DNA of 13,817 bases from CALCCV01 sp964388665 (GTDB taxonomy: Bacteria; Bdellovibrionota; Bdellovibrionia; Bdellovibrionales; Bdellovibrionaceae), in assembly GCA_964388665.1 (NCBI GenBank), contig CAYMBJ010000092.1:1-13817 (forward strand). Reading direction: 5' to 3'. Numbering within the stretch: the stretch's first letter is position 1; every line of letters starts with the position of its first letter. The notes under the pieces are model-generated. The model had not been told where the DNA came from, ran no database searches, and was given only the letters and a program-made list of their open reading frames with translations. Positions 1 to 6,907 of the stretch are shown here, piece by piece. Made by a program: the position numbers and the translations under genes.

Positions 1-47
1 GGGTGGTCAATTGCGTGAAATTTGGGTGGTCAAACTTGGTGAAATCC
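1..47. repeat. Two diverged direct repeats of about 23 bp at the left edge, possibly an IS terminus
   Basis: The 10-mer GGGTGGTCAA occurs at 1-10 and again at 24-33, and each copy is followed after 4-5 bases by GTGAAAT (15-21 and 39-45). The unit length is about 23 bp. Short tandem copies containing GGTGGTCAA and TGAAAT resemble, from memory, the multiple terminal repeats found at the ends of IS21-family elements. No transposase is visible because the window begins here, so the IS assignment is inference. Only the repetition itself is directly seen. Confidence 0.4.
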
Positions 48-241
48 GACATTTGAATCTAAAAATGCGAGGCTTGAAGTTTTTCTCATTCAGAATACTA
101 TTCTCAAAAGTAAAACTTTGGCAAACCAAATGGAAATCATTATTGTCGAGTTTTGGATGTCGATCGATTATTGAAAAAATCAATATGCAATTTGAGTGTA
201 CGACCCACAATTGACACCAAAGCCTCACGAAGATCGGGTCT
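48..241. other. Non-coding stretch with no recognised feature
   Basis: Short open frames exist on both strands here, but none has recognisable family motifs or a convincing ribosome binding site. Base composition is AT-rich compared with the gene cluster. It lies between the possible IS end on the left and the terminator hairpins of the phosphoesterase gene on the right, and I see nothing else in it. Confidence 0.5.
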
Positions 242-292
242 CGAGTCTAAAGCAGAGACTCGGACTGAAAGAGCGGGCGGCGTGGCCCGCTC
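242..292 (-). terminator. Tandem hairpins, probable terminator of the phosphoesterase gene
   Basis: There are two perfect stems in a row. CGAGTCT (242-248) pairs with AGACTCG (256-262) across a 7-nt loop. GAGCGGGC (271-278) pairs with GCCCGCTC (285-292) across the 6-nt loop GGCGTG. They start about 20 bp beyond the stop codon of the minus-strand phosphoesterase gene. On the minus strand the GC-rich stem is followed by only CTTTC, so the U-tract is weak. It could be an intrinsic terminator of modest efficiency or a 3'-stabilising hairpin. Confidence 0.55.
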
Positions 293-310
293 AAGGGTGC
301 GTGATTGAGT

Positions 311-1315
311 TTAGTCTTGATCGCATCTCTCTTGGACACGGAGGATGTTTTCGTCATCGCCTTCGATCATGAGTCGCGGGTAGACGCATTCATTTCCAAA
401 GATATGACTGATGGGGCGTGCGGCAATGGTTTCGCCAAAGGCCGCGGTGGCATGTATGGGAATTCCCTCAACAACGCCTTGTTTGAAGAAATGGCCATGT
501 CCCACAAGAATGAGCTTGATTTTATTTCTGTACTTATGGAGAATTTCAAAAAAACGAACTTCCTGATTTCTTGTAACGGGACCCTTTCCCCAAAGTGACA
601 GGCTTTGTCCCGCGACTGTACTGAGGGGGCCTTCCAACCAGAAATCTCCTGAATCGATCTCCACGGGATGATGAAGGGCCATGATAAATTTGTTATTTGA
701 GCTCAACTGCGTCTCTAGCCAATCCAGTTGTTTGCTGCCAAAATGCTCTTTATTTACGAATCCATGCATTGAGCTCAAGGCCAAAATTTTCCAGCCGTTA
801 AGTCCTTGCAATTCGGCAGAATAATAAGGTGAAAAGCCCGTGCTCTCTTCCCAAAGCCTTTCAGTCGCAGCCAATTGATCGTTTGTAAACTCTGCGGTCG
901 CCCAAGACGAATCTACGTTTCCATCAAATTTGTAATCGTGATTTCCAGGTAATGGAAAGAACTGAGAGTTTGTCAAGCCGCTCATGATTTTTGAAACAGT
1001 GACCAGCCTATTTTTGGCATTGGGGCCATCGTCTTCGTTATATACACTAGAGACAAGATCTCCCGTGGCCACCACAAAGCTCACCTTGCCATCTTTGCCT
1101 TCGTTGATACCATTCACCAGTTGCGCAAGCCGATCTGTTTTTCTCTCATCATTGCTGATGTGCAAATCTGAAATGACAATCGCGCGCCATTTGTCGCCTC
1201 GTATAGATATTTGACTGGAGGAATAGGCCATTACAGAAGTCAGAAATGGAATACAAATGAGTGCGAATCTATTCGTTCGAATAAGGGTTTGCTTTGCAAA
1301 ACGATTTTTTTTCAT
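311..1315 (-). CDS. Exported calcineurin-like metallophosphoesterase
   Basis: This is a 334-residue protein of the calcineurin-like phosphoesterase superfamily, which uses a dinuclear metal centre to hydrolyse phosphomono- or diesters. All family blocks are present in order: DLH at 50-52, GD at 85-86, GNHD at 124-127, HH at 215-216 and GHGH at 272-275. The N-terminus is basic (MKKNRF..) followed by a hydrophobic stretch at about 17-30, which looks like a signal peptide or anchor, so it probably acts in the periplasm. The start ATG is preceded at short distance by AGCAGG. Downstream are tandem hairpins (242-292). Upstream, 178 bp separate it from the hydrolase gene on the same strand, so it may have its own promoter. 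The substrate cannot be inferred, and nothing links it to the oxygenase cluster apart from proximity. Confidence 0.9.
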   Translation of the reverse strand: MKKNRFAKQTLIRTNRFALICIPFLTSVMAYSSSQISIRGDKWRAIVISDLHISNDERKTDRLAQLVNGINEGKDGKVSFVVATGDLVSSVYNEDDGPNAKNRLVTVSKIMSGLTNSQFFPLPGNHDYKFDGNVDSSWATAEFTNDQLAATERLWEESTGFSPYYSAELQGLNGWKILALSSMHGFVNKEHFGSKQLDWLETQLSSNNKFIMALHHPVEIDSGDFWLEGPLSTVAGQSLSLWGKGPVTRNQEVRFFEILHKYRNKIKLILVGHGHFFKQGVVEGIPIHATAAFGETIAARPISHIFGNECVYPRLMIEGDDENILRVQERCDQD

Positions 1316-1493
1316 AATACCTGCTTTTCGAAGGGTGGGGAGTTGGTTTTGAGCTGCATTGTAGCACCGCTGGCCTTGGGCCTAATATAGAAATTTCTGG
1401 GTCAGAAAGTTTTTACCTGACTGTAAAGATTTTGGTCAGTGTCAATTTTGCGCAGCCATTCCACAGGTCTGGTTCATGCGTCCAGACAAAGCA
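1316..1493. other. Intergenic region between two minus-strand genes
   Basis: The 178 bp here separate the hydrolase stop from the phosphoesterase start. Short inverted segments are present: GTCAG near 1403 and CTGAC near 1418, and again CTGAC/GTCAG further on. They give only 5-bp stems. It probably holds the phosphoesterase promoter (an AT-rich TATATT-like element is readable on the minus strand near 1385-1392), but no pair of -35/-10 boxes is convincing enough to annotate. Confidence 0.35.
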
Positions 1494-2351
1494 CTAGCTG
1501 AGGTTTCGCGCCGGGGGACCATTTATGAATTCCGTTAGGGAACCCCAATACTCCGAGAACAAATTCAGATTGCTATGGTCGCCCTCGGGGAAGCGAATCA
1601 ACTTTGCTTGGGGGTAATGCTGACTGAGAGCCAGGCCGTGAGAGTAGGGGACGACTTCGTCGTGCACTCCATGAAAAATGAGAATGGGAAATCTTTGTGA
1701 ATCAATTCCCAAATTGCTCAAGCGATTGCGCATCAAAAACCCTGGCGCCCAAGGATGTCTTTGATGTGCAATTATAGGGAGACTCTGGTAGGGAGTTTCC
1801 CAAATCAGGCCGGCCAAATTTTTTGCTTGTTCTGGATGTTTGAGGAGAGCTGTTGCGAGCTCACCTGCGACTCCGGACCCAAAGGACTTTCCATAAATGA
1901 ATTTGCGGTTCGTTGGATAAAGCTGTTCCGCCAAATCATAAGTTTTCAGTGCCGTCTCTATCAATTGCTTGTGGCTGCGAGCAAAGTGATGACAGCTTTT
2001 GCCAAACCCCGGGTAGTCAATGATCAACAGGGCACACCTTATTTTGATAACGAGTTCAGAAGCAATATTGGTCCATAATGTGAGGTCACCGGCATTGCCA
2101 TGAAAATACACGAGCACAGGAGTCTGTGAGTCCACTGCAACGGGAGGGGGAAAATGATAGTAGTGAATTTTGTCGCCGTTGCTGAGCTCAAGAAAACCCT
2201 CAGTGTGCGGACTGCGATATTCGAGGCGAAAGGAGTTGGGAATATGCTGTGGATGGTAGAGCAGTCGGTGCTGGAAAAGATAAAGCAGCAATCCAATCAG
2301 GACTGCAAAAGTCGCCAATGCAAAAATGACCATAATAAAAATCTCAAGCAT
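1494..2351 (-). CDS. Membrane-anchored alpha/beta hydrolase (Bem46/ABHD13-like)
   Basis: This is an alpha/beta-hydrolase fold serine hydrolase of 285 residues from the chosen start. An N-terminal hydrophobic helix (about residues 4-26) should anchor it in the inner membrane. Then come HGNAGD (oxyanion-hole region, about 84-89), DYPGFGKS (about 112-119), the nucleophile elbow GKSFG with Ser156, Asp231 in HGVHDEVVP and His259 in GDHSN, which make a complete Ser-Asp-His triad. Layout and motifs resemble the Bem46/ABHD13 group, whose natural substrates are poorly known; esterase or thioesterase activity is likely. An in-frame ATG at 2483 would add 44 residues, but that extension looks non-coding and would contain two palindromes, so the start at 2351 is preferred; ATG 2333 is also possible. 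It is divergent from the Rieske operon, so shared control is possible. Confidence 0.85.
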   Translation of the reverse strand: MLEIFIMVIFALATFAVLIGLLLYLFQHRLLYHPQHIPNSFRLEYRSPHTEGFLELSNGDKIHYYHFPPPVAVDSQTPVLVYFHGNAGDLTLWTNIASELVIKIRCALLIIDYPGFGKSCHHFARSHKQLIETALKTYDLAEQLYPTNRKFIYGKSFGSGVAGELATALLKHPEQAKNLAGLIWETPYQSLPIIAHQRHPWAPGFLMRNRLSNLGIDSQRFPILIFHGVHDEVVPYSHGLALSQHYPQAKLIRFPEGDHSNLNLFSEYWGSLTEFINGPPARNLS

Positions 2352-2405
2352 GTAGGGACGAGGTTCCCTCAATTGGCCAACTCCCGTCACGATTATTTTG
2401 AGTAC

Positions 2406-2431
2406 CGCCGTTCTGCGCCTCAAGAACGGCG
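2406..2431. promoter_or_regulatory. 9-bp-stem inverted repeat upstream of the hydrolase
   Basis: CGCCGTTCT (2406-2414) and AGAACGGCG (2423-2431) are perfect inverted copies separated by 8 bases. No T-tract follows on either strand, so this is not an intrinsic terminator. It lies 55 bp upstream of the preferred hydrolase start, in the divergent region, and could be a leader hairpin or a protein-binding site. The structure is seen; the function is inferred. Confidence 0.45.
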
Positions 2432-2456
2432 TGCCTGTTGGTCTATCTTGAGTTTC

Positions 2457-2472
2457 TATTGGTGCACCAATA
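2457..2472. promoter_or_regulatory. Perfect 16-bp palindrome, candidate operator
   Basis: TATTGGTGCACCAATA is self-complementary over all 16 bases. It lies between the divergent hydrolase (start 2351) and Rieske A operon (start 2583). Gapless palindromes of this length are typical binding sites for dimeric HTH regulators. A smaller 11-bp palindrome (ACTCA-A-TGAGT, 2509-2519) lies further towards the Rieske gene. No regulator gene is present in the window. I cannot place matching -35/-10 boxes with confidence. Confidence 0.5.
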
Positions 2473-2582
2473 ACGCTGCACAATGCGATTTGGCGTTTGT
2501 TTTGATGAACTCAATGAGTGCGATTGAGATAGCGCGAGTTGGACCTTGACCCATTCGGCTCGGTTACTTACGCTCGATACGA

Positions 2583-3716
2583 ATGGATATTCAAGTTGAT
2601 TTTCCTATCAAAAACCACAGGACACAGCCAGCCCCGCCCATGGCTGTGTTTAATAATTGGGGTGTGGTAGCTCTGGGGTGGTACTTTGTGGTGCGCTCCC
2701 AAGAGTTGCGCGGCGGTCAGGCGCGAGGCTTTCAAATTTGCGGGCAAGAGATTGTAATGTGGCGTGGATCGGATGGCCGAGTGCGTGCGGCTGATGCCTA
2801 TTGCCCACATATGGGAACCCACCTTGGTATTGGCAAAGTCATTGGCAACAATTTGCGATGCTTTTTCCATCATTGGCAGTTCGATTCAGAGGGCGAATGT
2901 GTAGAGATTCCCTGCCAAAAGGAAATTCCAAGGGCCGCCAAAGTGAAGATCTATTCTGTCGAAGAGCGTTTTGATATGATTTGGATTTACCCATCAGCTA
3001 TCGCGCCTCCTCTCACCGAAAGTTTTGACAAAGACTTGGCTGAGGAGCTTTCGGAATCGAGGGCAGCTAGCAATAGATCTGAGGAGAGAAGGTGGTCGAC
3101 TTCATTTGGGAAAGCCTATGAACGGCGCTGCCACCATCACGTCACAATGATCAATGGGTTGGATCCACAGCACCTAAAAACGGTACACAATTTGGATATT
3201 GAAATGAAAGTGGAGATCCGCGAGAGTCTCAATCACTCGATGGATATTGAGCTGAGCGGCGAAATCGGTGGCGCCTCTTGGAAAGAGCGTCTTGCCCGGA
3301 AGATTTTAGGATCCCGCTATACCTATGGCATTAAGTACGACCACGGAAATAACGGCTTCCTAACTTTGATGAGAGATGCATCGCTGTTTGGGCGCTGGCG
3401 GCTACCTGCTCTTCACATGATTTTTGCCTATCGACCTCTTGAACATGGCAAGGTTTTGGTCCAACCTATTTACGTGACAAGATGCCGGGTGGGTTTTCTG
3501 GGGAAAATGCTGAGTGCGGCGTTGATCTTTCTCACCAAACGCGCCTTTTTTGCCCTACAGGGAGAGGACGGCCTTGTTTACGAAAACATGAGATTTTTTC
3601 CGGCGAATTTGCTGCCGATGGATCGGCCGGTCGCGAAGTACATTCAATATGTCAACCGCTTACCAACATCAGAATGGAGTCTGCATGGAAATGGAAATGA
3701 GAGTCGAGGCTCTTAG
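2583..3716 (+). CDS. Rieske non-heme iron oxygenase A (KshA/DAF-36-like layout)
   Basis: This is a 377-residue oxygenase component with an N-terminal Rieske [2Fe-2S] domain and a C-terminal catalytic domain. Rieske ligands are C74/H76 (CPH) and C93/H96 (CFFH), 16 residues apart. The mononuclear iron site is in NGLDPQHLKTVH: bridging D194, then ligands H197 and H202; D329 (GEDGLVYEN) is the probable third ligand. The DAYCPHMG..CFFHHWQFD..IP layout resembles ketosteroid 9-alpha-hydroxylase KshA and cholesterol-7-desaturase (DAF-36) type enzymes, which suggests a bulky hydrophobic substrate, though these family hints are weak. It is the first gene of the plus-strand operon and is clearly paralogous to the Rieske protein at 10600-11685. 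No strong Shine-Dalgarno precedes ATG 2583; ATG 2640 is an alternative. Its 3' end overlaps the next gene by 32 bp. Confidence 0.92.
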   Translation: MDIQVDFPIKNHRTQPAPPMAVFNNWGVVALGWYFVVRSQELRGGQARGFQICGQEIVMWRGSDGRVRAADAYCPHMGTHLGIGKVIGNNLRCFFHHWQFDSEGECVEIPCQKEIPRAAKVKIYSVEERFDMIWIYPSAIAPPLTESFDKDLAEELSESRAASNRSEERRWSTSFGKAYERRCHHHVTMINGLDPQHLKTVHNLDIEMKVEIRESLNHSMDIELSGEIGGASWKERLARKILGSRYTYGIKYDHGNNGFLTLMRDASLFGRWRLPALHMIFAYRPLEHGKVLVQPIYVTRCRVGFLGKMLSAALIFLTKRAFFALQGEDGLVYENMRFFPANLLPMDRPVAKYIQYVNRLPTSEWSLHGNGNESRGS

Positions 3717-4485
3717 AGTTGAGGAACGGAGATTGCGGCCAACGGAGCATTCTCTCCGGGCAAGGGTTCATCGCACAGACAGTCTCACACAGACGGATAT
3801 ATCACAGATGCACCACCTGTTTTGCAGCTACTATGAAAATCACTCGAGAGAGAGGTTTCAACAAGATCTTTTCGAAAAAAATCACGTGATCTTATTGAGA
3901 GACAACAAAAGTCAAAAAATTCAGGGATTTTCTACTTTGCTAAGAGTTAAGATCGCCACCGCTCGCGGCGCTGCGACCGGTGTATTTTCTGGAGATACGG
4001 TTGTGGCAAAGGAGTACTGGGGTTCAGCCGCATTGGGTTTGGCGTTTTTAAAGTACCTGTGGTTTGAAAAAATCAAGAACCCCATGCAGCCCCTATATTG
4101 GTTTTTAATTTCTAAGGGATTTAAAACCTACCTGTTGATGGCAAATAATTTTAGTCGTCACTATCCTCGCTATGAGTCGTCCACACCAGAGCACTATCAA
4201 CAGATTATGGATGAGTTTTATTCAGAGAAATTTGGCAGTGCTTATGATGCCAAAAGTGGACTGATTGTACCGGATGGGCCGTCCTGCCAGTTAAAGGGCG
4301 AGGTGGCGCCGATCACTCCCGAAATTTCTCGCCTTCCCAGGGTGGCTTTTTTTGCCTCCCGAAACAAAAGGTGGTCAGAGGGTGTGGAGCTGGTGTGCAT
4401 GGCAGAAATGAATATGCTGATGCCACTCAAATATGGAATTAAAAAACTTTGGAAAAAGGTCCTGCACAAGGGGGTTTTGCAATGA
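3685..4485 (+). CDS. GNAT-like acyltransferase-type protein, function unknown
   Basis: This is a 266-residue protein with no family I can name firmly. The segment HVILLRDNKSQKIQGFSTLL followed by a strand, then VVAKEYWGSAALGLAFLKYL resembles beta4-beta5 and the acyl-CoA pyrophosphate-binding region of GNAT folds, but a clean Q/RxxGxG/A loop is absent. Conserved-looking stretches include FLISKGFKTYLLMANNF and RYESSTP. The C-terminus is basic (KYGIKKLWKKVLHKG), which could be membrane-associating. Start choice: GGAG at 3676-3679 sits 5 nt before ATG 3685, better than ATG 3649. ATG 3691 and ATG 3697 are also possible. It overlaps the Rieske A gene by 32 bp, and its stop overlaps the SDR start (ATGA), so it is surely part of the operon. 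An acyl transfer to a small amine or alcohol is the plausible role; this is inference. Confidence 0.6.
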   Translation: MEMEMRVEALRVEERRLRPTEHSLRARVHRTDSLTQTDISQMHHLFCSYYENHSRERFQQDLFEKNHVILLRDNKSQKIQGFSTLLRVKIATARGAATGVFSGDTVVAKEYWGSAALGLAFLKYLWFEKIKNPMQPLYWFLISKGFKTYLLMANNFSRHYPRYESSTPEHYQQIMDEFYSEKFGSAYDAKSGLIVPDGPSCQLKGEVAPITPEISRLPRVAFFASRNKRWSEGVELVCMAEMNMLMPLKYGIKKLWKKVLHKGVLQ

Positions 4486-5351
4486 GAACGGTGGTCATAA
4501 CGGGGGCGACTTCTGGTTTTGGAATTTTACTGACGAAAAAATTTTTGGAAGCAGGCGATCGAGTGGTGGCTACGGGGCGCGAGCTAAGCACGAGACCTGA
4601 ACTTTTTCAGCAGTATCGTGCCTCGAGCGTCGGTCGTTTGTTTGAATTTGATTTCGACGTAACCAATTCAATGGCTCGCATCGAACTTAAGGCATTGTGC
4701 GAAAGGCTCGGCGGAGTTGACATCTTGATTAACAATGCTGGCTTTGGACTTTTCGGTGCTTTGGAGTCTTATGAAGAAGAGCAAATACGCTATCAAATGG
4801 AAGTTAATTTTTTTGGAACTGTTTTTTTGACTCAAGAACTCTTGCCACTTCTAAGGCTGAGCAAAGGCAAGATTTTTAACTTTTCTTCTCTCTTTGGCAT
4901 GACCGGGTTTCCATTGAGCTCGGTATATTGCGCAAGTAAATTTGCTATCGAGGGTTTCTCCGAAGCTTTGGCGCTGGAGTTGGGCCCCCATGGACCTCAG
5001 GTGTGTTGTATTCAACCTGGTGGCTATCGAACCAAATTCAGCCAGAATAGCATTTGGGGGAAACGCTCCGGTGCCGCAGCAGCTGCCTACCAGTTGCAAA
5101 CAGAGAATTACAAGAAGCTGCAAAAAAATCTCGCTTCTCGGTCTAAATTTCAAAACCCTCAGGATGTCGCCGATCGGATTTTTGCTTTGGCGCAACAAAC
5201 AGGATTGCCACTAAAAGTTCCCATGGGGCGCGATGCCCGTGTGACAGGGTTTTTCAAAAAGCTGATACCTGAGTTTTTGTATCAGAAAATCGTAAAAGCT
5301 TCCACCAATCGGATTTTTTTGAGTCCTGTCGAAAGGGGAACTTCGGCGTGA
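4482..5351 (+). CDS. Short-chain dehydrogenase/reductase (classical SDR)
   Basis: This is a 289-residue classical SDR, an NAD(P)-dependent oxidoreductase for alcohol/ketone interconversion. The cofactor motif TGATSGFG is at 7-14, NNAG at 84-87, N109 in the helix-4 position, S136 in FNFSS and YCASK (Y149, K153), so the full catalytic tetrad is present. PGGYRT at 179-184 is the usual segment after the active site. The ATGR segment at 30-33 suggests NADP(H) preference. The start at 4482 is chosen because its ATG shares ATGA with the stop of the preceding gene; an upstream in-frame ATG (4449) would bury it in that gene. Its own stop overlaps the next start as GTGA. The C-terminus is long and basic. 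In context it would oxidise a hydroxyl made by, or reduce a carbonyl made by, the oxygenases. Confidence 0.93.
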   Translation: MRTVVITGATSGFGILLTKKFLEAGDRVVATGRELSTRPELFQQYRASSVGRLFEFDFDVTNSMARIELKALCERLGGVDILINNAGFGLFGALESYEEEQIRYQMEVNFFGTVFLTQELLPLLRLSKGKIFNFSSLFGMTGFPLSSVYCASKFAIEGFSEALALELGPHGPQVCCIQPGGYRTKFSQNSIWGKRSGAAAAAYQLQTENYKKLQKNLASRSKFQNPQDVADRIFALAQQTGLPLKVPMGRDARVTGFFKKLIPEFLYQKIVKASTNRIFLSPVERGTSA

Positions 5352-6259
5352 ATCTAGAGAGAGAGCAAATTCTCCTAAGTACCAGCAAGGCAGATGAAGC
5401 TGCCGATCGCATTTTAAATCTCTCGTTTCGTGCTCGAGGTTTGGATTTTATCGATACTCGCTTGCGTTGGCCCTGGGACGAAAGGCTTTTTGGCTTACAT
5501 GAAACTTCGCTCTGGCTGAATGCTAACGATGACGTTCGCGCAAAGATATTGGATGAGTGCTGTGATACCGTTGTTGCTGAAACTTTCTATATCGAAGTGG
5601 CTGGCATGTCTTATGCGGCAAAAATGAATTTGTTGGCTGCATCGATCGAAGAGAAGTCTTATTTCAGTCTGATGGGGGCGGAAGAGGCCACCCATTTTGA
5701 AATGCTAAAGCCATGGTACACTCAAGCTGTGTATCAATCGAGGCCTTCCTCTTTTGCAAGTCTAATTGGTCAGATTGTCGCTGAAGCCGATCGTCGAACC
5801 TGTGTATTTTTTATTCAGATTTTGTTAGAGGGATGGGGGTTGAGCTACTATCAATCCTTAATGCAAATGTCGATGGACCCCTTGATGCGCGTGACCTTTG
5901 AAAAGATATTAAAAGACGAGTCTCGCCACCACGCCGCAGGAACTATTTTTTTCGAACCACGCGTGCTCGAAGACAGCCCAATGGTGCGAGAGTTCTTGAG
6001 TCAACTTTTCGGCATGGTGCGGGTGGGGCCTTACTCAGCAGCGTCAACGACATTGAAATTTTGCGAGGTCAATGATGCCAAAGCAATTGAAAATCTTCTA
6101 ATGCAAATGAAAGCCGATGTGAACACACAGCTCAAATTGAATCGTCTTAAAATGCTTGTGGGCAAGTACTTGCCTGCAACCCTATTGTCTTTTTGCGAGG
6201 AGCAGAAGCTATTTCAGTCCTGCCAGATTGGCGAGATGGTTCAGATTCTGCGGCAATAA
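5348..6259 (+). CDS. Ferritin-like diiron oxygenase/oxidase
   Basis: This is a 303-residue, mainly helical protein with a complete ferritin-like diiron signature spread over four helices: a first-helix Glu (E78 or E83 in VVAETFYIEVA), EEATH (E113, H116), E161 in LLEGWGLSYY and DESRHH (E191, H194). This pattern is that of O2-activating diiron carboxylate proteins. I cannot assign a subfamily or substrate; N-oxygenase, desaturase or hydroxylase activity are all possible. Start is GTG 5348, overlapping the SDR stop (GTGA), so translation is probably coupled. It is the last gene of the plus arm and ends 36 bp from the end of the convergent arm. It does not resemble the AurF-like protein (9014-10270) closely, so the cluster holds two distinct soluble diiron enzymes. 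Confidence 0.8.
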   Translation: MNLEREQILLSTSKADEAADRILNLSFRARGLDFIDTRLRWPWDERLFGLHETSLWLNANDDVRAKILDECCDTVVAETFYIEVAGMSYAAKMNLLAASIEEKSYFSLMGAEEATHFEMLKPWYTQAVYQSRPSSFASLIGQIVAEADRRTCVFFIQILLEGWGLSYYQSLMQMSMDPLMRVTFEKILKDESRHHAAGTIFFEPRVLEDSPMVREFLSQLFGMVRVGPYSAASTTLKFCEVNDAKAIENLLMQMKADVNTQLKLNRLKMLVGKYLPATLLSFCEEQKLFQSCQIGEMVQILRQ

Positions 6260-6295
6260 TTAAAAACTCAGTTTGAAAATCGCGTGATCACTTTT

Positions 6296-6907
6296 TTATT
6301 CAGACCAATCGCCACGCCAGTACAGGCGAGTTTTGGGTTTGACCTTAGTGCGCTCAGCGATGACAGCACCTGGCCCGAACTGGGTGTCAGCACCTATGAG
6401 TGCCTTGCTGCCAATGTGAATGCGCTTGATCACTAGCATGGGGCGACCTTCAATCTCTGCAACCATATGCGAACTCATGGCCGTCAGATGTCCAAACAAA
6501 ACCTTGTCGCCAACCACGATCAAGCCGCGATCAAGAATTTCAACCCGAGGAGTCCAATACACGCCTCGGCCAATCTGGCTTCCCCAGGCCCGTAGCCAAA
6601 GGGAAAAAAGTCCTGGCACAAAGTGGAGCAAGCTCTCTAGCCAAGGGATGGCGATGAAGGGCAGTTGCAGCATGTGTGAGCCCCACCATGGATTGTATTT
6701 GCGCGCGGAGATGTCCCAGGCACCATCCGGTAGCGGAAAAAAGCGAAGGTGTATTCGGTGAAGGCCCAATGGCAGGAGATATATCAATGCAAGGAGCATG
6801 GCAAAATCATAAACCTGAGCCTGCAAAAACATCTTTTGAAACCAAAAAATAATTAAGACCAAATAGAGCATCGGAAAAAGCGAAATTAGTCTTCCACCCC
6901 AAGTCAT
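6296..6907 (-). CDS. Membrane-anchored hexapeptide-repeat (left-handed beta-helix) protein
   Basis: This is a 203-residue protein. The N-terminal half has hydrophobic segments at about 8-29 and 32-48 and an amphipathic region at about 78-105. The C-terminal half (about 110-195) has hexapeptide-type repeats, e.g. IHIGSKALIGADTQFGPGAV, typical of left-handed beta-helix acyltransferases. It resembles single-domain relatives of the C-terminal part of epsilon-poly-lysine-synthase-like proteins. H147 in AMSSHMV could be a catalytic base; this is not proven. Start: ATG 6907 overlaps the stop of the hydroxylase gene as ATGA, with GGAGG 9 nt upstream; the longer in-frame extension to 7021 lies within the upstream gene. 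It is the last gene of the minus arm. Probable role is acylation or another transfer at the membrane face; this is inference. Confidence 0.7.
   Translation of the reverse strand: MTWGGRLISLFPMLYLVLIIFWFQKMFLQAQVYDFAMLLALIYLLPLGLHRIHLRFFPLPDGAWDISARKYNPWWGSHMLQLPFIAIPWLESLLHFVPGLFSLWLRAWGSQIGRGVYWTPRVEILDRGLIVVGDKVLFGHLTAMSSHMVAEIEGRPMLVIKRIHIGSKALIGADTQFGPGAVIAERTKVKPKTRLYWRGDWSE

Noticed and set aside
305..598. Plus-strand open frame of 97 codons
   Set aside because: It lies antisense to the metallophosphoesterase, whose catalytic motifs span this region; it has no domain signal.
2352..2483. N-terminal extension of the alpha/beta hydrolase to ATG 2483
   Set aside because: The extension lacks family similarity, contains two palindromes and precedes the obvious membrane anchor.
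6276..6297. GTGATCAC palindrome followed by T6 as a bidirectional terminator
   Set aside because: With a realistic loop only two base pairs remain, and the T-run includes part of the stop codon of the minus-strand gene; not convincing.
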